64,000 nt of DNA from Nonomuraea rhodomycinica. GTDB taxonomy: Bacteria > Actinomycetota > Actinomycetes > Streptosporangiales > Streptosporangiaceae. Location: NCBI RefSeq assembly GCF_013363995.1, contig NZ_JABWGO010000007.1, forward strand, positions 369,870 to 433,869, given 5' to 3'. Below, one piece after another: positions 24,918 through 33,491 of this stretch. Position 1 is the stretch's first letter; each line of letters starts with the position of its first letter. A program made the translations under genes and the position numbers. A model generated the notes under the pieces. That model was not told where the DNA came from and made no database searches. It saw only the letters and a list, made by a program, of their open reading frames with translations.

Positions 24918-25970
24918 GTGACCACACCTGGGGATCCGAACCAGCCCCGTCCGGGGCGGGAGCCGCGCGACGGCCGCGAGGACGGCGACGACTACCTCGG
25001 CTCCGGCGGCCCTTCCGCGCCCGACGAGGCGGGCGGCTCGGCGCCGGCCCGTCCGGGGACGCCGGAGCCGCCGCTCGGCCCGGTGCCTCCGGTCGTGCCG
25101 CAGCCCGAGGGGCCGCGTCCGGGCGGTGAGCCGCGTCCCGCGCCGGTGCCCGAGCCCGGTGGTGAGCCGCCGGTGCACCCGCCGGGGCCCGACCAGCCCA
25201 CCACGCCGGAGGTGCCGGACCCGACGCGGGTCCAGGGCGGCCGGCCGGGCGCGGAGGAGCCGGACGCGGAGACGACGCAGGCGTACCCGGTGCCGGGTGC
25301 CACCCCGGCCTATCCCGGCTGGGAGGGCACGGCTGAGCCGCCTCCCACGCCGCCGGGCACGTCGGCCCCGTCCCGTTTCGAACAGCCGTCCGCGGGCGCT
25401 CCTGGCTCTCCTGAAGGCGCGCCCGGTGCTGCGGGAGGTCCGTACGGGCCGGGGGCCCCGTCCGGTCCGTACGCGGCGGGCGCTCCGGCCTCGGGCACGC
25501 CAGGGGCCGGAGGTTCGTGGGGCGAGCCGGCCCCGCCCGGCACCTCGCCCTCCAGCCCGTACGGCGGGCCGCCCGGCGGAGGGCCCTACGGCCCCATGCC
25601 GGGCCCCGGCGGATACGTGCCGCCGCCGCCCGGCGGCTACCCGCCCTCCTACCAGAAGGCCCCGCCGGGCAGCGGCCTGGCCACGGCGTCGCTGGTGCTG
25701 GGGGTGGCCAGCCCGTTCCTCGTGTTCGTCTGCTTCGCCGGCGTGCTGACCGCGATCCTGTCGATCGTGTTCGGCGGGGTCGCGCTGAGCAGGGGCGTGG
25801 GCAAGGGCCGCGCCCTGGCGGGGATCGTGATCAGCGTCCTCGCGCTGATCCTCTTCACGATCGTGGCCATGTGGTTCTGGAGCGTGGTGCAGGACTGCGG
25901 CCGGTTGCCGGGGCAGCTCGCCGACCAGTGCTTCCGGAGCAGGTTCCCCTGGATCGACCGTCCCCGGTGA
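24918..25970 (+). CDS. Membrane protein with Pro/Gly-rich N-terminus and DUF4190-like C-terminus
   Basis: 350 residues. The first ~245 are a disordered, Pro/Gly/Glu-rich cytoplasmic segment. The C-terminal part has two hydrophobic helices (LATASLVLGVASPFLVFVCF, GIVISVLALILFTIVAMWFW) separated by GGVALSRGVGKGRALAG, the DUF4190 pattern, and a short tail with two cysteines. GTG 24918 is preferred because GGGAG lies 8 nt upstream; ATG 24891 is an in-frame alternative. It is divergent from purF. Such proteins are abundant in actinomycetes and have no defined role. Confidence 0.8.
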   Translation: MTTPGDPNQPRPGREPRDGREDGDDYLGSGGPSAPDEAGGSAPARPGTPEPPLGPVPPVVPQPEGPRPGGEPRPAPVPEPGGEPPVHPPGPDQPTTPEVPDPTRVQGGRPGAEEPDAETTQAYPVPGATPAYPGWEGTAEPPPTPPGTSAPSRFEQPSAGAPGSPEGAPGAAGGPYGPGAPSGPYAAGAPASGTPGAGGSWGEPAPPGTSPSSPYGGPPGGGPYGPMPGPGGYVPPPPGGYPPSYQKAPPGSGLATASLVLGVASPFLVFVCFAGVLTAILSIVFGGVALSRGVGKGRALAGIVISVLALILFTIVAMWFWSVVQDCGRLPGQLADQCFRSRFPWIDRPR

Positions 25971-25987
25971 CCAGCGGTCAGGGGCGT

Positions 25988-26428
25988 TCAGGCGAGGGGC
26001 AGGTGCGCGGACAGGTCGGCCCGTGACCCGCTCGCCGCGACGGCGCCCTCGGCCACGGCCTCGTCCCAGCCCCGGCGGCCGACGGCCAGCTCGATCCAGG
26101 TGCGGGGGCTCATCTCGACGACGTTCGGCGGGGTGCCGCGGGTGTGCCGGGGCCCCTCGATGACCTGCGCCGCCGCGTACGGCGGGATGCGCACCTCGAC
26201 CGTGCGGCCGGGCGCGGTCGTGGCGAGCCGGTCGAGCAGGTGGCGTACGGCCTGCCGGGCGGCGTCGCGCTCGGGCTCCAGGCCCCGGTCGTAGGCGGTC
26301 AGCACGGCCTCGACCAGCGCGCCGGGCAGCGCGGCGGCGGGGCCGTCGTACGCGGGCTGGTCGAGCGCGACGAGCTGGGCGTCGAGCGCGGCCCTCAGCT
26401 TCTCGGGGTCCGGTCTGCGTGGTGGCAC
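25988..26428 (-). CDS. Bacterial SCP orthologue (SCP_3 family)
   Basis: 146 residues with RTVEVRIPPYAAAQVIEGPR and HTRGTPPNVVEMSPRTWIEL, which I recognise as the actinobacterial sterol-carrier-protein-like family commonly found beside purF. Members probably bind a hydrophobic ligand in the cytoplasm; the ligand is unknown. GTG 26428 is preferred over ATG 26509 because it matches the conserved start of the domain and follows CAGAAT with a 6-nt gap. It converges with the DUF4190 gene. Confidence 0.85.
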   Translation of the reverse strand: MPPRRPDPEKLRAALDAQLVALDQPAYDGPAAALPGALVEAVLTAYDRGLEPERDAARQAVRHLLDRLATTAPGRTVEVRIPPYAAAQVIEGPRHTRGTPPNVVEMSPRTWIELAVGRRGWDEAVAEGAVAASGSRADLSAHLPLA

Positions 26429-26594
26429 CCGCCCATTCTGCTCCGTCCGGCGGTGCGATCGGGTCCGGCCGTCCCGGCGGGTGCCCGTTTCCTCCCTGGG
26501 AGCGTTCATCGTGCCGGAGGTTCCCGTTCACCTGTGGTTTCGACACCCGCCGTAGCGTCCTGGCCGAACTACCGTGCACACCTTTGGAGTACCC

Positions 26595-28655
26595 GTGGCG
26601 AACCGGCACCTTCCGCTGCTTCCCAGCCCGCACAAGTCCGGCCGTTCGGCGATGACCTGCCAGTTCCGCTGCGGCAACGCGTGCGCGCACGAGGTGGGCA
26701 ACGCGAGCGGCAACGCCTACTTCGGCGACGTCGTGGCCGAGGCGCTGACCCGGCGGGGCGTGCTGCGCGCCGGCGCCCTCGGCGCGCTGGTCGTGGGCGC
26801 CGGCGTGGCGGGCGCCGTGCCCGCGCTGGCCGAGCCGACCCCCGAGGCCGTCCCCGAGGACGCGGCCCGGTTCGGTGGCGGCGGCGACCTGCGTTTCAGC
26901 CCCGTGCCCCCGAACAAGGACGACGCGCTGCGCGTCCCCGACGGCTACGCCTCGGCCGTGGTGGTGCGCTGGGGCGACCCGGTGCTGCCCGACGCCCCCG
27001 CGTTCGACTTCGACAACCAGAGCGCCGAGGCGCAGGCCAAGCAGTTCGGCTACAACTGTGACTACGTGACGATGTTCCCGATGGGACGCGACCGGGCCCT
27101 GCTGTGGGTGAACCACGAGTACACCAACGAGGCCCTGATGTTCCGCGGCTACAAGGACGGCACCGCCGCCCCCGAGGAGCAGATCCGGATCGCGCTGGCC
27201 GCCCACGGCGGCTCGGTGGTCGAGGTGGAGCGGGTGCGCGGCACCGGCCAGTGGAAGCTGGTGACGAAGGGCCGCCGGCGCTACAACCGCCGGATCACGG
27301 CGCTCACGCCGATGCGCTTCACCGGCCCGGCCGCGGGCAGCGACCTGCTGAGGACGGCCGCCGACCCGGCCGGGCTCAAGCCGGTGGGCATGCTCAACAA
27401 CTGCTCCGGCGGCACCACCCCCTGGGGCACGGTGCTGACCGCCGAGGAGAACTTCGACCAGTACTTCGTCAACGGCGACAAGGTGCCCGCCGCGCAGAAG
27501 CCGTACATCTCCCGCTACACGATCCCGTCGGGCATCGCCTCCGGCAACCGGCGCTTCGACCGCGTGGAGGAGCGCTTCGACCTGGCCAAGCACCCGAACG
27601 AGGTCAACAGGTTCGGCTGGGTCGTGGAGATCGACCCGTTCGACCCGGACGCGGCGCCGGTCAAGCGGACCGCGCTCGGCCGCTTCAAGCACGAGGCCGC
27701 CAACACGACGCTGGCCCGCGACGGCCGGGTCGTCGTCTACATGGGCGACGACTCGCGCTTCGAGTACGTCTACAAGTTCGTCTCCAAGGACCGCTACATC
27801 CAGGGCTTCGACCGGCACAACCGCAAGCTGCTGGACGAGGGCACGCTGTACGTGGCCAAGTTCACCGGCGACAGCCCGGCGGCCGAGATCGACGGCTCCG
27901 GCAAGCTGCCGTCGGACGGCGCGTTCGACGGGTCGGGCGAGTGGATCCCGCTGGTCTCGGGCGACACGTCGTTCGTGGACGGCATGACCGCCGCCGAGGT
28001 GCTGGTCTACACCCGCGCCGCCGCCGACAAGGTGGGCGCCACGAAGATGGACCGGCCCGAGGACATGGAGCGCAACCCGGTCAACGGCGCCGTCTACGTC
28101 GCGCTGACCAACAACTCCAACCGCGTCCCGGCGCAGGTCGACGAGGCCAACCCGCGCCCGTCGAACAAGCACGGCCACGTCCTGGAGCTGGTGGAGCGGC
28201 GCGACGACGCCGGTTCGACCACGTTCGCCTGGTCGCTGGTGCTGGTCTGCGGCGACCCGAACGACGCCTCCACCTACTTCGCCGGCTACGACAAGACCAA
28301 GGTCTCGCCGATCTCCTGCCCCGACAACGTGGCCTTCGACCGCGACGGCAACCTGTGGATCGCCACCGACGGCAACGCGCTCGGGTCGAACGACGGCCTG
28401 TTCGTGACGCCGGTGCGGGGCAGGGAGCGCGGGCACGTGCGCCAGTTCCTCACGGTGCCGATCGGCGCGGAGACCTGCGGCCCCATGGTCACCTCGGACC
28501 AGCGCAGCGTGTTCGTCGCGGTGCAGCACCCGGGCGAGGTGGACGGCGCGACCCCCGACAGCCCGGTCAGCCACTGGCCCGACGGCGAGGGCGGCCAGCC
28601 CCGGCCGTCGGTCGCGGTCACCTGGCACTCCCAGGGCAAGAAGATCGGCGCCTGA
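26595..28655 (+). CDS. PhoX-family alkaline phosphatase (DUF839), Tat-exported
   Basis: 686 residues. A twin-arginine signal, LTRRGVLRAGALGALVVGAG, follows an unusually long N-terminal region of about 55 residues. The mature part has YNCDYVTMFPMG, LLWVNHEYTNEALMF, GMLNNCSGGTTPWGT, LTAEENFDQYF, YMGDDSRFEYVYKF, MDRPEDMERNP and PDNVAFDRDGNLWIATDGN. These are PhoX landmarks; these enzymes release phosphate from organic esters using Fe and Ca. GTG 26595 follows TTTGGAG with 5-nt spacing. Phosphate control is likely from the family, but no Pho box was recognised. Confidence 0.93.
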   Translation: MANRHLPLLPSPHKSGRSAMTCQFRCGNACAHEVGNASGNAYFGDVVAEALTRRGVLRAGALGALVVGAGVAGAVPALAEPTPEAVPEDAARFGGGGDLRFSPVPPNKDDALRVPDGYASAVVVRWGDPVLPDAPAFDFDNQSAEAQAKQFGYNCDYVTMFPMGRDRALLWVNHEYTNEALMFRGYKDGTAAPEEQIRIALAAHGGSVVEVERVRGTGQWKLVTKGRRRYNRRITALTPMRFTGPAAGSDLLRTAADPAGLKPVGMLNNCSGGTTPWGTVLTAEENFDQYFVNGDKVPAAQKPYISRYTIPSGIASGNRRFDRVEERFDLAKHPNEVNRFGWVVEIDPFDPDAAPVKRTALGRFKHEAANTTLARDGRVVVYMGDDSRFEYVYKFVSKDRYIQGFDRHNRKLLDEGTLYVAKFTGDSPAAEIDGSGKLPSDGAFDGSGEWIPLVSGDTSFVDGMTAAEVLVYTRAAADKVGATKMDRPEDMERNPVNGAVYVALTNNSNRVPAQVDEANPRPSNKHGHVLELVERRDDAGSTTFAWSLVLVCGDPNDASTYFAGYDKTKVSPISCPDNVAFDRDGNLWIATDGNALGSNDGLFVTPVRGRERGHVRQFLTVPIGAETCGPMVTSDQRSVFVAVQHPGEVDGATPDSPVSHWPDGEGGQPRPSVAVTWHSQGKKIGA

Positions 28656-28663
28656 AAAAGCTG

Positions 28664-28694
28664 TTGCCCTCAAGTTAACTTGAGGTCCTACTCT
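28664..28694 (+). promoter_or_regulatory. SoxR-type promoter: perfect SoxR box in a 19-bp spacer
   Basis: The 18-bp perfect palindrome CCTCAAGTTAACTTGAGG (28668-28685) is identical in its core to the SoxR box of enterobacterial soxS. It lies between TTGCCC (28664-28669) and TACTCT (28689-28694), with a 19-bp spacer, the overlong spacing that MerR-family activators such as SoxR correct by twisting DNA. The -10 ends 7 nt before the ABC-exporter ATG at 28702, so the mRNA is predicted leaderless. No soxR gene is in this window. Confidence 0.88.
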
Positions 28695-28714
28695 TCCATG
28701 CATGAGCATGGAAG
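28693..28714. repeat. 22-bp inverted repeat centred on the ABC-exporter start codon
   Basis: CTTCCATGC and GCATGGAAG, a perfect 9-bp pair, flank the 4 bases ATGA whose ATG is the start codon at 28702. It abuts the SoxR-type -10. A leaderless mRNA would carry only the right arm, so this is more likely a DNA operator for a second regulator than an RNA hairpin. Confidence 0.7.
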
Positions 28715-30609
28715 TGATCGCATGGCAGCAGCTCTACTCGATGGGCAACCAGAAGGAGCGTCGCCCGATCTCCCGGGCGACGCTCCGCCGTGTCTGGGGC
28801 TTCGCCCGGCCCCACCGCCGCAGGATCACGCTGTTCCTGGGGCTCAGCATCGTGATGGCGGCGCTGGCGGTCGCGCCTCCCGTGCTCGCCGGCCGGGTGC
28901 TCGACGCGATCGGCAAGGGTGAGCCGCTCGGCGTCGTGGTGGGCCTGGCCGCGCTGATCGGCGGACTGGCCGTCGCCGAGGCGGGCCTCGGGCTGGTGAA
29001 CCGGTGGCTGTCGTCGAGCCTGGGCGAGGGGCTGATCCTCGACCTGCGCACGGCCGTCTTCGACCACGTGCAGCGCATGCCGATCGCGTTCTTCACCAGG
29101 ACCCGTACCGGTGCGCTGGTCAGCCGCCTCAACAACGACGTGATCGGCGCGCAGCGGGCGTTCACCGACACGCTGTCCAGCGTCGCGGGCAACGTCGTGA
29201 CGCTCGTGCTGTCGCTCACCGTGATGGTCGGCATCTCGTGGCAGATCACGCTGCTGGCCCTGCTGCTGCTCCCGGCGTTCGTGCTGCCGGCGCGGCGGGT
29301 CGGCGTCCGGCTGGCCCGGATGCGGCGCGAGGCGGCCGACCACAACGCCGCGATGGGCACGCAGATGACCGAGCGGTTCTCGGCGCCCGGCGCGACCCTG
29401 GTCAAGCTGTTCGGGCGGCCGGTCCGCGAGTCGGAGGAGTTCGCCGCGCGGGCCCGCCGGGTGCGCGACATCGGCGTCCGCACCGCGATGGCGCAGTCGG
29501 TGTTCGTGACCGCGCTGACGCTGGTCTCCGCGCTCGCCCTGGCCCTCGTGTACGGCCTGGGCGGCTTCTACGCGCTGCGCCACCAGCTCGACGCGGGCTC
29601 GGTGGTGGCGCTGGCGCTGCTGCTCACCCGCCTGTACGCCCCGCTGACGGCGCTGGCCAGCGCCCGGGTGGACGTCATGAGCGCGCTGGTGAGCTTCGAG
29701 CGGGTCTTCGAGGTGCTGGACCTGGAGCCGCTGATCAAGGAGCGGCCCGGCGCGGTGGCCGTGCCGGAGGGGCCGGTCTCGGTGGAGTTCGACGACGTGC
29801 GCTTCGCCTACCCGTCAGCCGACAAGGTGTCGCTCGCCTCGCTGGAGGAGGTCGCCGCCCTCGACAACCGCGGCGGGGTCGAGGTGCTGCACGGCGTCTC
29901 GTTCCGGGCCGAGCCGGGTCAGATGGTCGCCCTGGTCGGCTCGTCCGGCGCGGGCAAGTCCACGATCGCGCAGCTCCTGCCCCGCCTGTACGACGTGGAC
30001 GAGGGCGCCGTCCGGCTGGCCGGGGTGGACGTGCGGGACCTGACCGCCGCCTCGATCCGCGAGACGCTCGGCATGGTCACCCAGGACGGCCACCTGTTCC
30101 ACGACACGATCCGGGCCAACCTGCTGTTCGCCCGGCCGGAGGCGACGGAGGAGGAGGTCTGGGACGCGCTGCGCCGCGCCCGGCTCGGCGCGCTGGTCGA
30201 GTCGCTGCCCGACGGGCTCGACACCGTCGTGGGCGAGCGCGGCTACCGGCTGTCGGGCGGCGAGCGGCAGCGGCTGACCATCGCCCGCCTGCTGCTCGCC
30301 CGGCCCCAGGTGGTGATCCTCGACGAGGCCACGGCCGCGCTCGACTCCACCTCCGAGGCGGCCGTGCAGGAGGCGCTGGGCGAGGCGCTGGCCGGCCGTA
30401 CCGCGGTGGTGATCGCGCACCGGCTGTCCACGGTCCGCGCGGCCGACCAGATCCTGGTGATCGAGGACGGGCGGGTCGTCGAGCGGGGGACCCACGCCGA
30501 GCTCCTCGCCGCGGGGGGCCGCTACGAGGAGCTGTACCGCACTCAGTTCGCCGAGCCGGCGGTGGCCGAGGCCGCCGCGGCCGGGGAGCCGGTGGCGGCC
30601 GGCGCCTGA
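28702..30609 (+). CDS. ABC exporter, fused permease and ATPase; predicted SoxR target
   Basis: 635 residues: six membrane helices (about 40-330) and one ATPase domain. Walker A is GSSGAGKST (near 413), the signature is LSGGERQRL (near 517) and Walker B is VVILDEAT (near 537), with a downstream H-loop (IAHRLS). It is a half-transporter that should dimerise to export a drug, lipid or peptide. Its promoter carries a perfect SoxR box, and S. coelicolor SoxR is known to control an ABC transporter in response to its own redox-active pigment, so export of a redox-cycling compound is a fair inference. The 3' end overlaps the convergent MFS gene by 67 bp. Confidence 0.93.
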   Translation: MSMEVIAWQQLYSMGNQKERRPISRATLRRVWGFARPHRRRITLFLGLSIVMAALAVAPPVLAGRVLDAIGKGEPLGVVVGLAALIGGLAVAEAGLGLVNRWLSSSLGEGLILDLRTAVFDHVQRMPIAFFTRTRTGALVSRLNNDVIGAQRAFTDTLSSVAGNVVTLVLSLTVMVGISWQITLLALLLLPAFVLPARRVGVRLARMRREAADHNAAMGTQMTERFSAPGATLVKLFGRPVRESEEFAARARRVRDIGVRTAMAQSVFVTALTLVSALALALVYGLGGFYALRHQLDAGSVVALALLLTRLYAPLTALASARVDVMSALVSFERVFEVLDLEPLIKERPGAVAVPEGPVSVEFDDVRFAYPSADKVSLASLEEVAALDNRGGVEVLHGVSFRAEPGQMVALVGSSGAGKSTIAQLLPRLYDVDEGAVRLAGVDVRDLTAASIRETLGMVTQDGHLFHDTIRANLLFARPEATEEEVWDALRRARLGALVESLPDGLDTVVGERGYRLSGGERQRLTIARLLLARPQVVILDEATAALDSTSEAAVQEALGEALAGRTAVVIAHRLSTVRAADQILVIEDGRVVERGTHAELLAAGGRYEELYRTQFAEPAVAEAAAAGEPVAAGA

Positions 30610-32006
30610 GCCGGCAGGGCGTCCTCCGGCGCGCCGGAGGACGCCCGCCGGGAGCGCAGCGCGTACAGGCTGACCGGGATGCCCACCAGCACGATGGTCG
30701 CGGCGACGACCAGCGTGAACCGGTAGGCGTCCAGGAAGGCGGCCGGGTCCGCGCTGCCGCCCCGGTGGGCGTTCAGGAGCGCCCCGAGGACCGTGATGCC
30801 GAGCAGCCCGAACACCTGGCGGGAGACGTTCAGCACGCCGGAGGCGACGCCCGAGCGGCCCTGGGGCATCGCGCCGACCACGGCGGCGGTCAGCGGGACC
30901 AGCAGGCCGGCGCCGACGCCGTACAGCACGAACCAGGGCAGGACGTCGGTGTAGCCGCCGTCGGCGCCGACACCGGACATCAGGAAGAGGGCGACGCCCA
31001 TGAGCGCGATGCCGGCGGCCACGGTGCGGGCGATGCCGATCGCCGTGCTGATCCGCTGCGACAGCATCGCGACGACCGCCATGACCAGGGCCATCGGCAC
31101 GAACGCGGCGCCCGCCTCGATGGGGGAGAAGCCCAGCGTGTTCTGCAGCCACAGGGCGCTGAAGAAGTAGACGCCGAACACGCCGAACGACCACAGGCCG
31201 CTGGTCAGCGCGCCGCCGGAGAACACCCGCGACCGGAAGACCGACAGGTCGATCATCGGCTCCGCGGCCCGCGTCTCGACCAGCACGAACGCCACGGCGG
31301 CGGCCACCGTCAGGCCGAGCGCGCCGAGGATCTCGGGCGAGGTCCAGCCGGCGCCCTCGCCCTCGATGAGCGCGTACGTCAGCGCGACCAGGGCGACGGC
31401 GGAGCTGGCCAGGCCCGGGACGTCCAGGCTGCGCCGTACCCGGGTGAAGGAGGGGCGCACCGCCCACAGCGCGAGCCCGAGCGTCACCGCGCCGATCGGC
31501 ACGTTGATGAGGTAGATCCAGCCCCAGTGCAGCCGCTCGCTGATGAAGCCGCCGGCCAGCGGCCCGAGCGCCATCGACAGGGAGCCGGTCGCGCTCCAGA
31601 TGCCGATGGCCCTGCCCCGCTCGCCGGGGTCGGAGAAGATCTGGCCGATCAGCGAGAGCGTGGTCGGGGTCAGCAGCGCCGCGCCGACGCCCTGGACGGC
31701 GCGGGCCGCGATGAGCGCCGCCTGCCCGGTGGCCAGGCCCGCGGCCAGCGACGCCAGCGTGAAGACGGCCAGGCCGGCCAGGAACGTCCGCCGCGCGCCG
31801 ATCACGTCGGCGAGCCGGCCGCCGACCAGCATCAACCCGGCGAAGACCAGGATGTAGCCGCTGACGATCCACTCCAGCCCGGAGATCGTCAGTCCCAGCT
31901 CCCGCTGGATCGTCGGCAGGGCCACGTTGCCGATGTTGTTGTCGAGGTACGTCATGAAGGTGCCGAGCGTCACCGCTCCGAGCGCCCACCACTTCTTCCG
32001 GTCCAC
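30543..32006 (-). CDS. MFS drug exporter, DHA2 (14-helix) family
   Basis: 487 residues with about 14 hydrophobic helices. It has WWALGAVTLGTFMTYLDNNI at helix 1, GRLADVIGARR (motif A), GPLAGGFI (motif C) and an Ala-rich tail. DHA2 proteins exchange protons for cationic or amphiphilic drugs. The GTG start is preceded by AGGAG at 6-nt spacing. It is divergent from a TetR gene, with a palindromic operator in the gap (32016-32063), the standard repressor/efflux-pump arrangement. Its last 67 bp are antisense to the ABC exporter gene. Confidence 0.94.
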   Translation of the reverse strand: MDRKKWWALGAVTLGTFMTYLDNNIGNVALPTIQRELGLTISGLEWIVSGYILVFAGLMLVGGRLADVIGARRTFLAGLAVFTLASLAAGLATGQAALIAARAVQGVGAALLTPTTLSLIGQIFSDPGERGRAIGIWSATGSLSMALGPLAGGFISERLHWGWIYLINVPIGAVTLGLALWAVRPSFTRVRRSLDVPGLASSAVALVALTYALIEGEGAGWTSPEILGALGLTVAAAVAFVLVETRAAEPMIDLSVFRSRVFSGGALTSGLWSFGVFGVYFFSALWLQNTLGFSPIEAGAAFVPMALVMAVVAMLSQRISTAIGIARTVAAGIALMGVALFLMSGVGADGGYTDVLPWFVLYGVGAGLLVPLTAAVVGAMPQGRSGVASGVLNVSRQVFGLLGITVLGALLNAHRGGSADPAAFLDAYRFTLVVAATIVLVGIPVSLYALRSRRASSGAPEDALPAQAPAATGSPAAAASATAGSAN

Positions 32007-32015
32007 GGGGGTCTC

Positions 32016-32063
32016 CTATACGCCGTACTTGTACGTCGTATAGCTAACTTGTACGGCGTATAG
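32016..32063. promoter_or_regulatory. TetR-type operator with three half-sites between MFS and tetR-like genes
   Basis: Half-site CTATACGCCGTAC (32016-32028) faces GTACGTCGTATAG (32031-32043) across two bases, one mismatch apart. A third half-site, GTACGGCGTATAG (32051-32063), repeats the right arm 20 bp later and is the exact complement of the first. The TATAGT -10 (32059-32064) of the regulator gene lies inside the third half-site, so binding should block both genes. Confidence 0.85.
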
Positions 32064-32072
32064 TTGTCAACC

Positions 32073-32732
32073 GTGATGGGAAAACTGAGCGCGACCGCGA
32101 TCGTCGAGCGGGCCCTGGAGATCGGCGACACCGAGGGGCTCGACGCCGTGACGATCCGCCGCCTGGCCACCGACCTCGGCGTCACGCCGATGGCGCTGTA
32201 CTGGCACTTCAAGAACAAGGAACAGCTCGTGGTCGGCCTGGCCGACCACCTCATCGCCGGGTTCGCGCCCGAGTCCGACGACGACGACCGGCCGTGGCGC
32301 GAGCGCATGCGCGACCTCATCGAGGGGCTGGTCAGGCTGCTGCGCACCCACCCGTGCGCCAAGAGCGTGCTGGAGCAGGTCGACCAGGTCGCGGTGCCGA
32401 GCTTCCTCGCCGTCTGGGACCTGGCCCTCGGCCTGGCCCGGCGGGCCGGCTTCGACACGGAGCAGAGCTGCCTGATCTCCAAGTACATCCTGCAGAGCGC
32501 CATCGCCATCGCCGACGCGCCGGTCCACTACTCCGCGCGGTACACGCCCGAGGAGGCGGCCGAGATCGTCCGGCGCAAGCGGGTCACCCTCCAGTCGCTG
32601 CCCGCCGACCGCTACCCGTACCTGGTGGAGATGGCGGCGCCCATGGTCGGCGGCATCTCCCGCGAGACGTACGACACCTTCGGCGTGGACCTCATCCTCA
32701 GCGGCATCGAATCCCTGGCCGCGCGCCGCTAG
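32073..32732 (+). CDS. TetR-family repressor (tetracycline-repressor-like C-terminus)
   Basis: 219 residues. The N-terminal helix-turn-helix is VTIRRLATDLGVTPMALYWH with FKNKEQLVVGLADHL, close to class TetR/ActR repressors. The rest is an all-helical ligand domain with LEQVDQVAVPSFLAVWDLAL. GTG 32073 lies 8 nt after a TATAGT -10 box and lacks a ribosome site; ATG 32076 is the other option. It is divergent from the DHA2 exporter and almost certainly represses it and itself through the operator between them. The inducer is probably an exported drug. Confidence 0.93.
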   Translation: MMGKLSATAIVERALEIGDTEGLDAVTIRRLATDLGVTPMALYWHFKNKEQLVVGLADHLIAGFAPESDDDDRPWRERMRDLIEGLVRLLRTHPCAKSVLEQVDQVAVPSFLAVWDLALGLARRAGFDTEQSCLISKYILQSAIAIADAPVHYSARYTPEEAAEIVRRKRVTLQSLPADRYPYLVEMAAPMVGGISRETYDTFGVDLILSGIESLAARR

Positions 32733-32735
32733 GGT
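32730..32735 (+). promoter_or_regulatory. -10 element of leaderless MetF-like gene
   Basis: TAGGGT followed by 6 nt and ATG 32742. Its first three bases are the stop codon of the upstream TetR gene. The same TAGGGT-N6-ATG arrangement recurs at 46569. Confidence 0.6.
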
Positions 32736-32741
32736 CTGATC

Positions 32742-33491
32742 ATGACCTTCCAGCTCGTGTGCGAGATCGAGCCGCCGACCAAGCCCGACCTGAAGCGCGT
32801 GCGCCACCAGATCGGCACGCTGAGCACCATCGCCGACACCTTCCTCATCCCCGACAACCACATCGGCCGGGCGACCGTGTCGAGCGTGGCCGTCGCGCAC
32901 GAGGTGCAGGCGATGGGCGGGCGCAGCATCGCCTGCCTCAACTCCCGCGACCGCAACCTGCTCGGGTTCCGGCGCGACCTGCTGACGGCCGCCGCCTACG
33001 GGGTCGAGCGCTTCCTGTTCGTCTACGGCGACAAGCCGGCGAGCGGCAACCGCACCAGCGACCTGACGGTGCGCTCGATGATCGAGGAGGCCAGGGAGTT
33101 CTCACCGGGAGTCCAGGTCGGCGCGGCGGCCGGGTTGCGCCCGTTGCCCGCGTGGAAGCGGGCGGCCGACTTCCTGTTCGTCCAGGCCGGGTTCTCGACG
33201 GAGGCGCTGCTGCGCTGGCGCGAGGCCAACCAGGTGGAGGCGCCGGTGTACGCGGGCGTCATCGTCATCGCCAGCGAGCGCCACGCGCACGCCCTGTCGG
33301 CGGCGATCCCCGACATCGCGATCCCGGACGACCTGGTGCGCCGGGTGGCGGCCGACCGGATGGCGGGCGTGGACGCGGCCTGCGAGCGGGTGCTGGCCAT
33401 CCGCGACTCCGGCGCCTTCGACGGCGTCCACCTGATCCCGGTCAGCCGCTACCGCGACGTCGAGGCGCGCCTGTCAGCCGCCCTCAGGTGA
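32742..33491 (+). CDS. Methylenetetrahydrofolate reductase-like protein
   Basis: 249 residues of the MetF/MTHFR barrel family: MTFQLVCEIEPPTKPDLKRV, FLIPDNHIGRATVSSVAVAH, GVERFLFVYGDKPASG, VGAAAGLRPLPAWKRAADFL and FVQAGFSTEALLRW. Classical MetF reduces methylenetetrahydrofolate with FAD and NADH. This one is shorter (about 290 is usual), and its folate-binding Asp region is altered, so a different reductase role is possible. It follows the TetR gene by 9 bp but appears to have its own leaderless promoter. Its 3' end overlaps the next MFS gene by 18 bp. Confidence 0.82.
   Translation: MTFQLVCEIEPPTKPDLKRVRHQIGTLSTIADTFLIPDNHIGRATVSSVAVAHEVQAMGGRSIACLNSRDRNLLGFRRDLLTAAAYGVERFLFVYGDKPASGNRTSDLTVRSMIEEAREFSPGVQVGAAAGLRPLPAWKRAADFLFVQAGFSTEALLRWREANQVEAPVYAGVIVIASERHAHALSAAIPDIAIPDDLVRRVAADRMAGVDAACERVLAIRDSGAFDGVHLIPVSRYRDVEARLSAALR

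Noticed and set aside
24726..28709. Minus-strand open frame of more than 1300 codons across the DUF4190 and PhoX genes
   Set aside because: It is a high-GC shadow frame: composition is His/Arg/Gly/Ala-rich without domains, and it is antisense to two well-supported genes.
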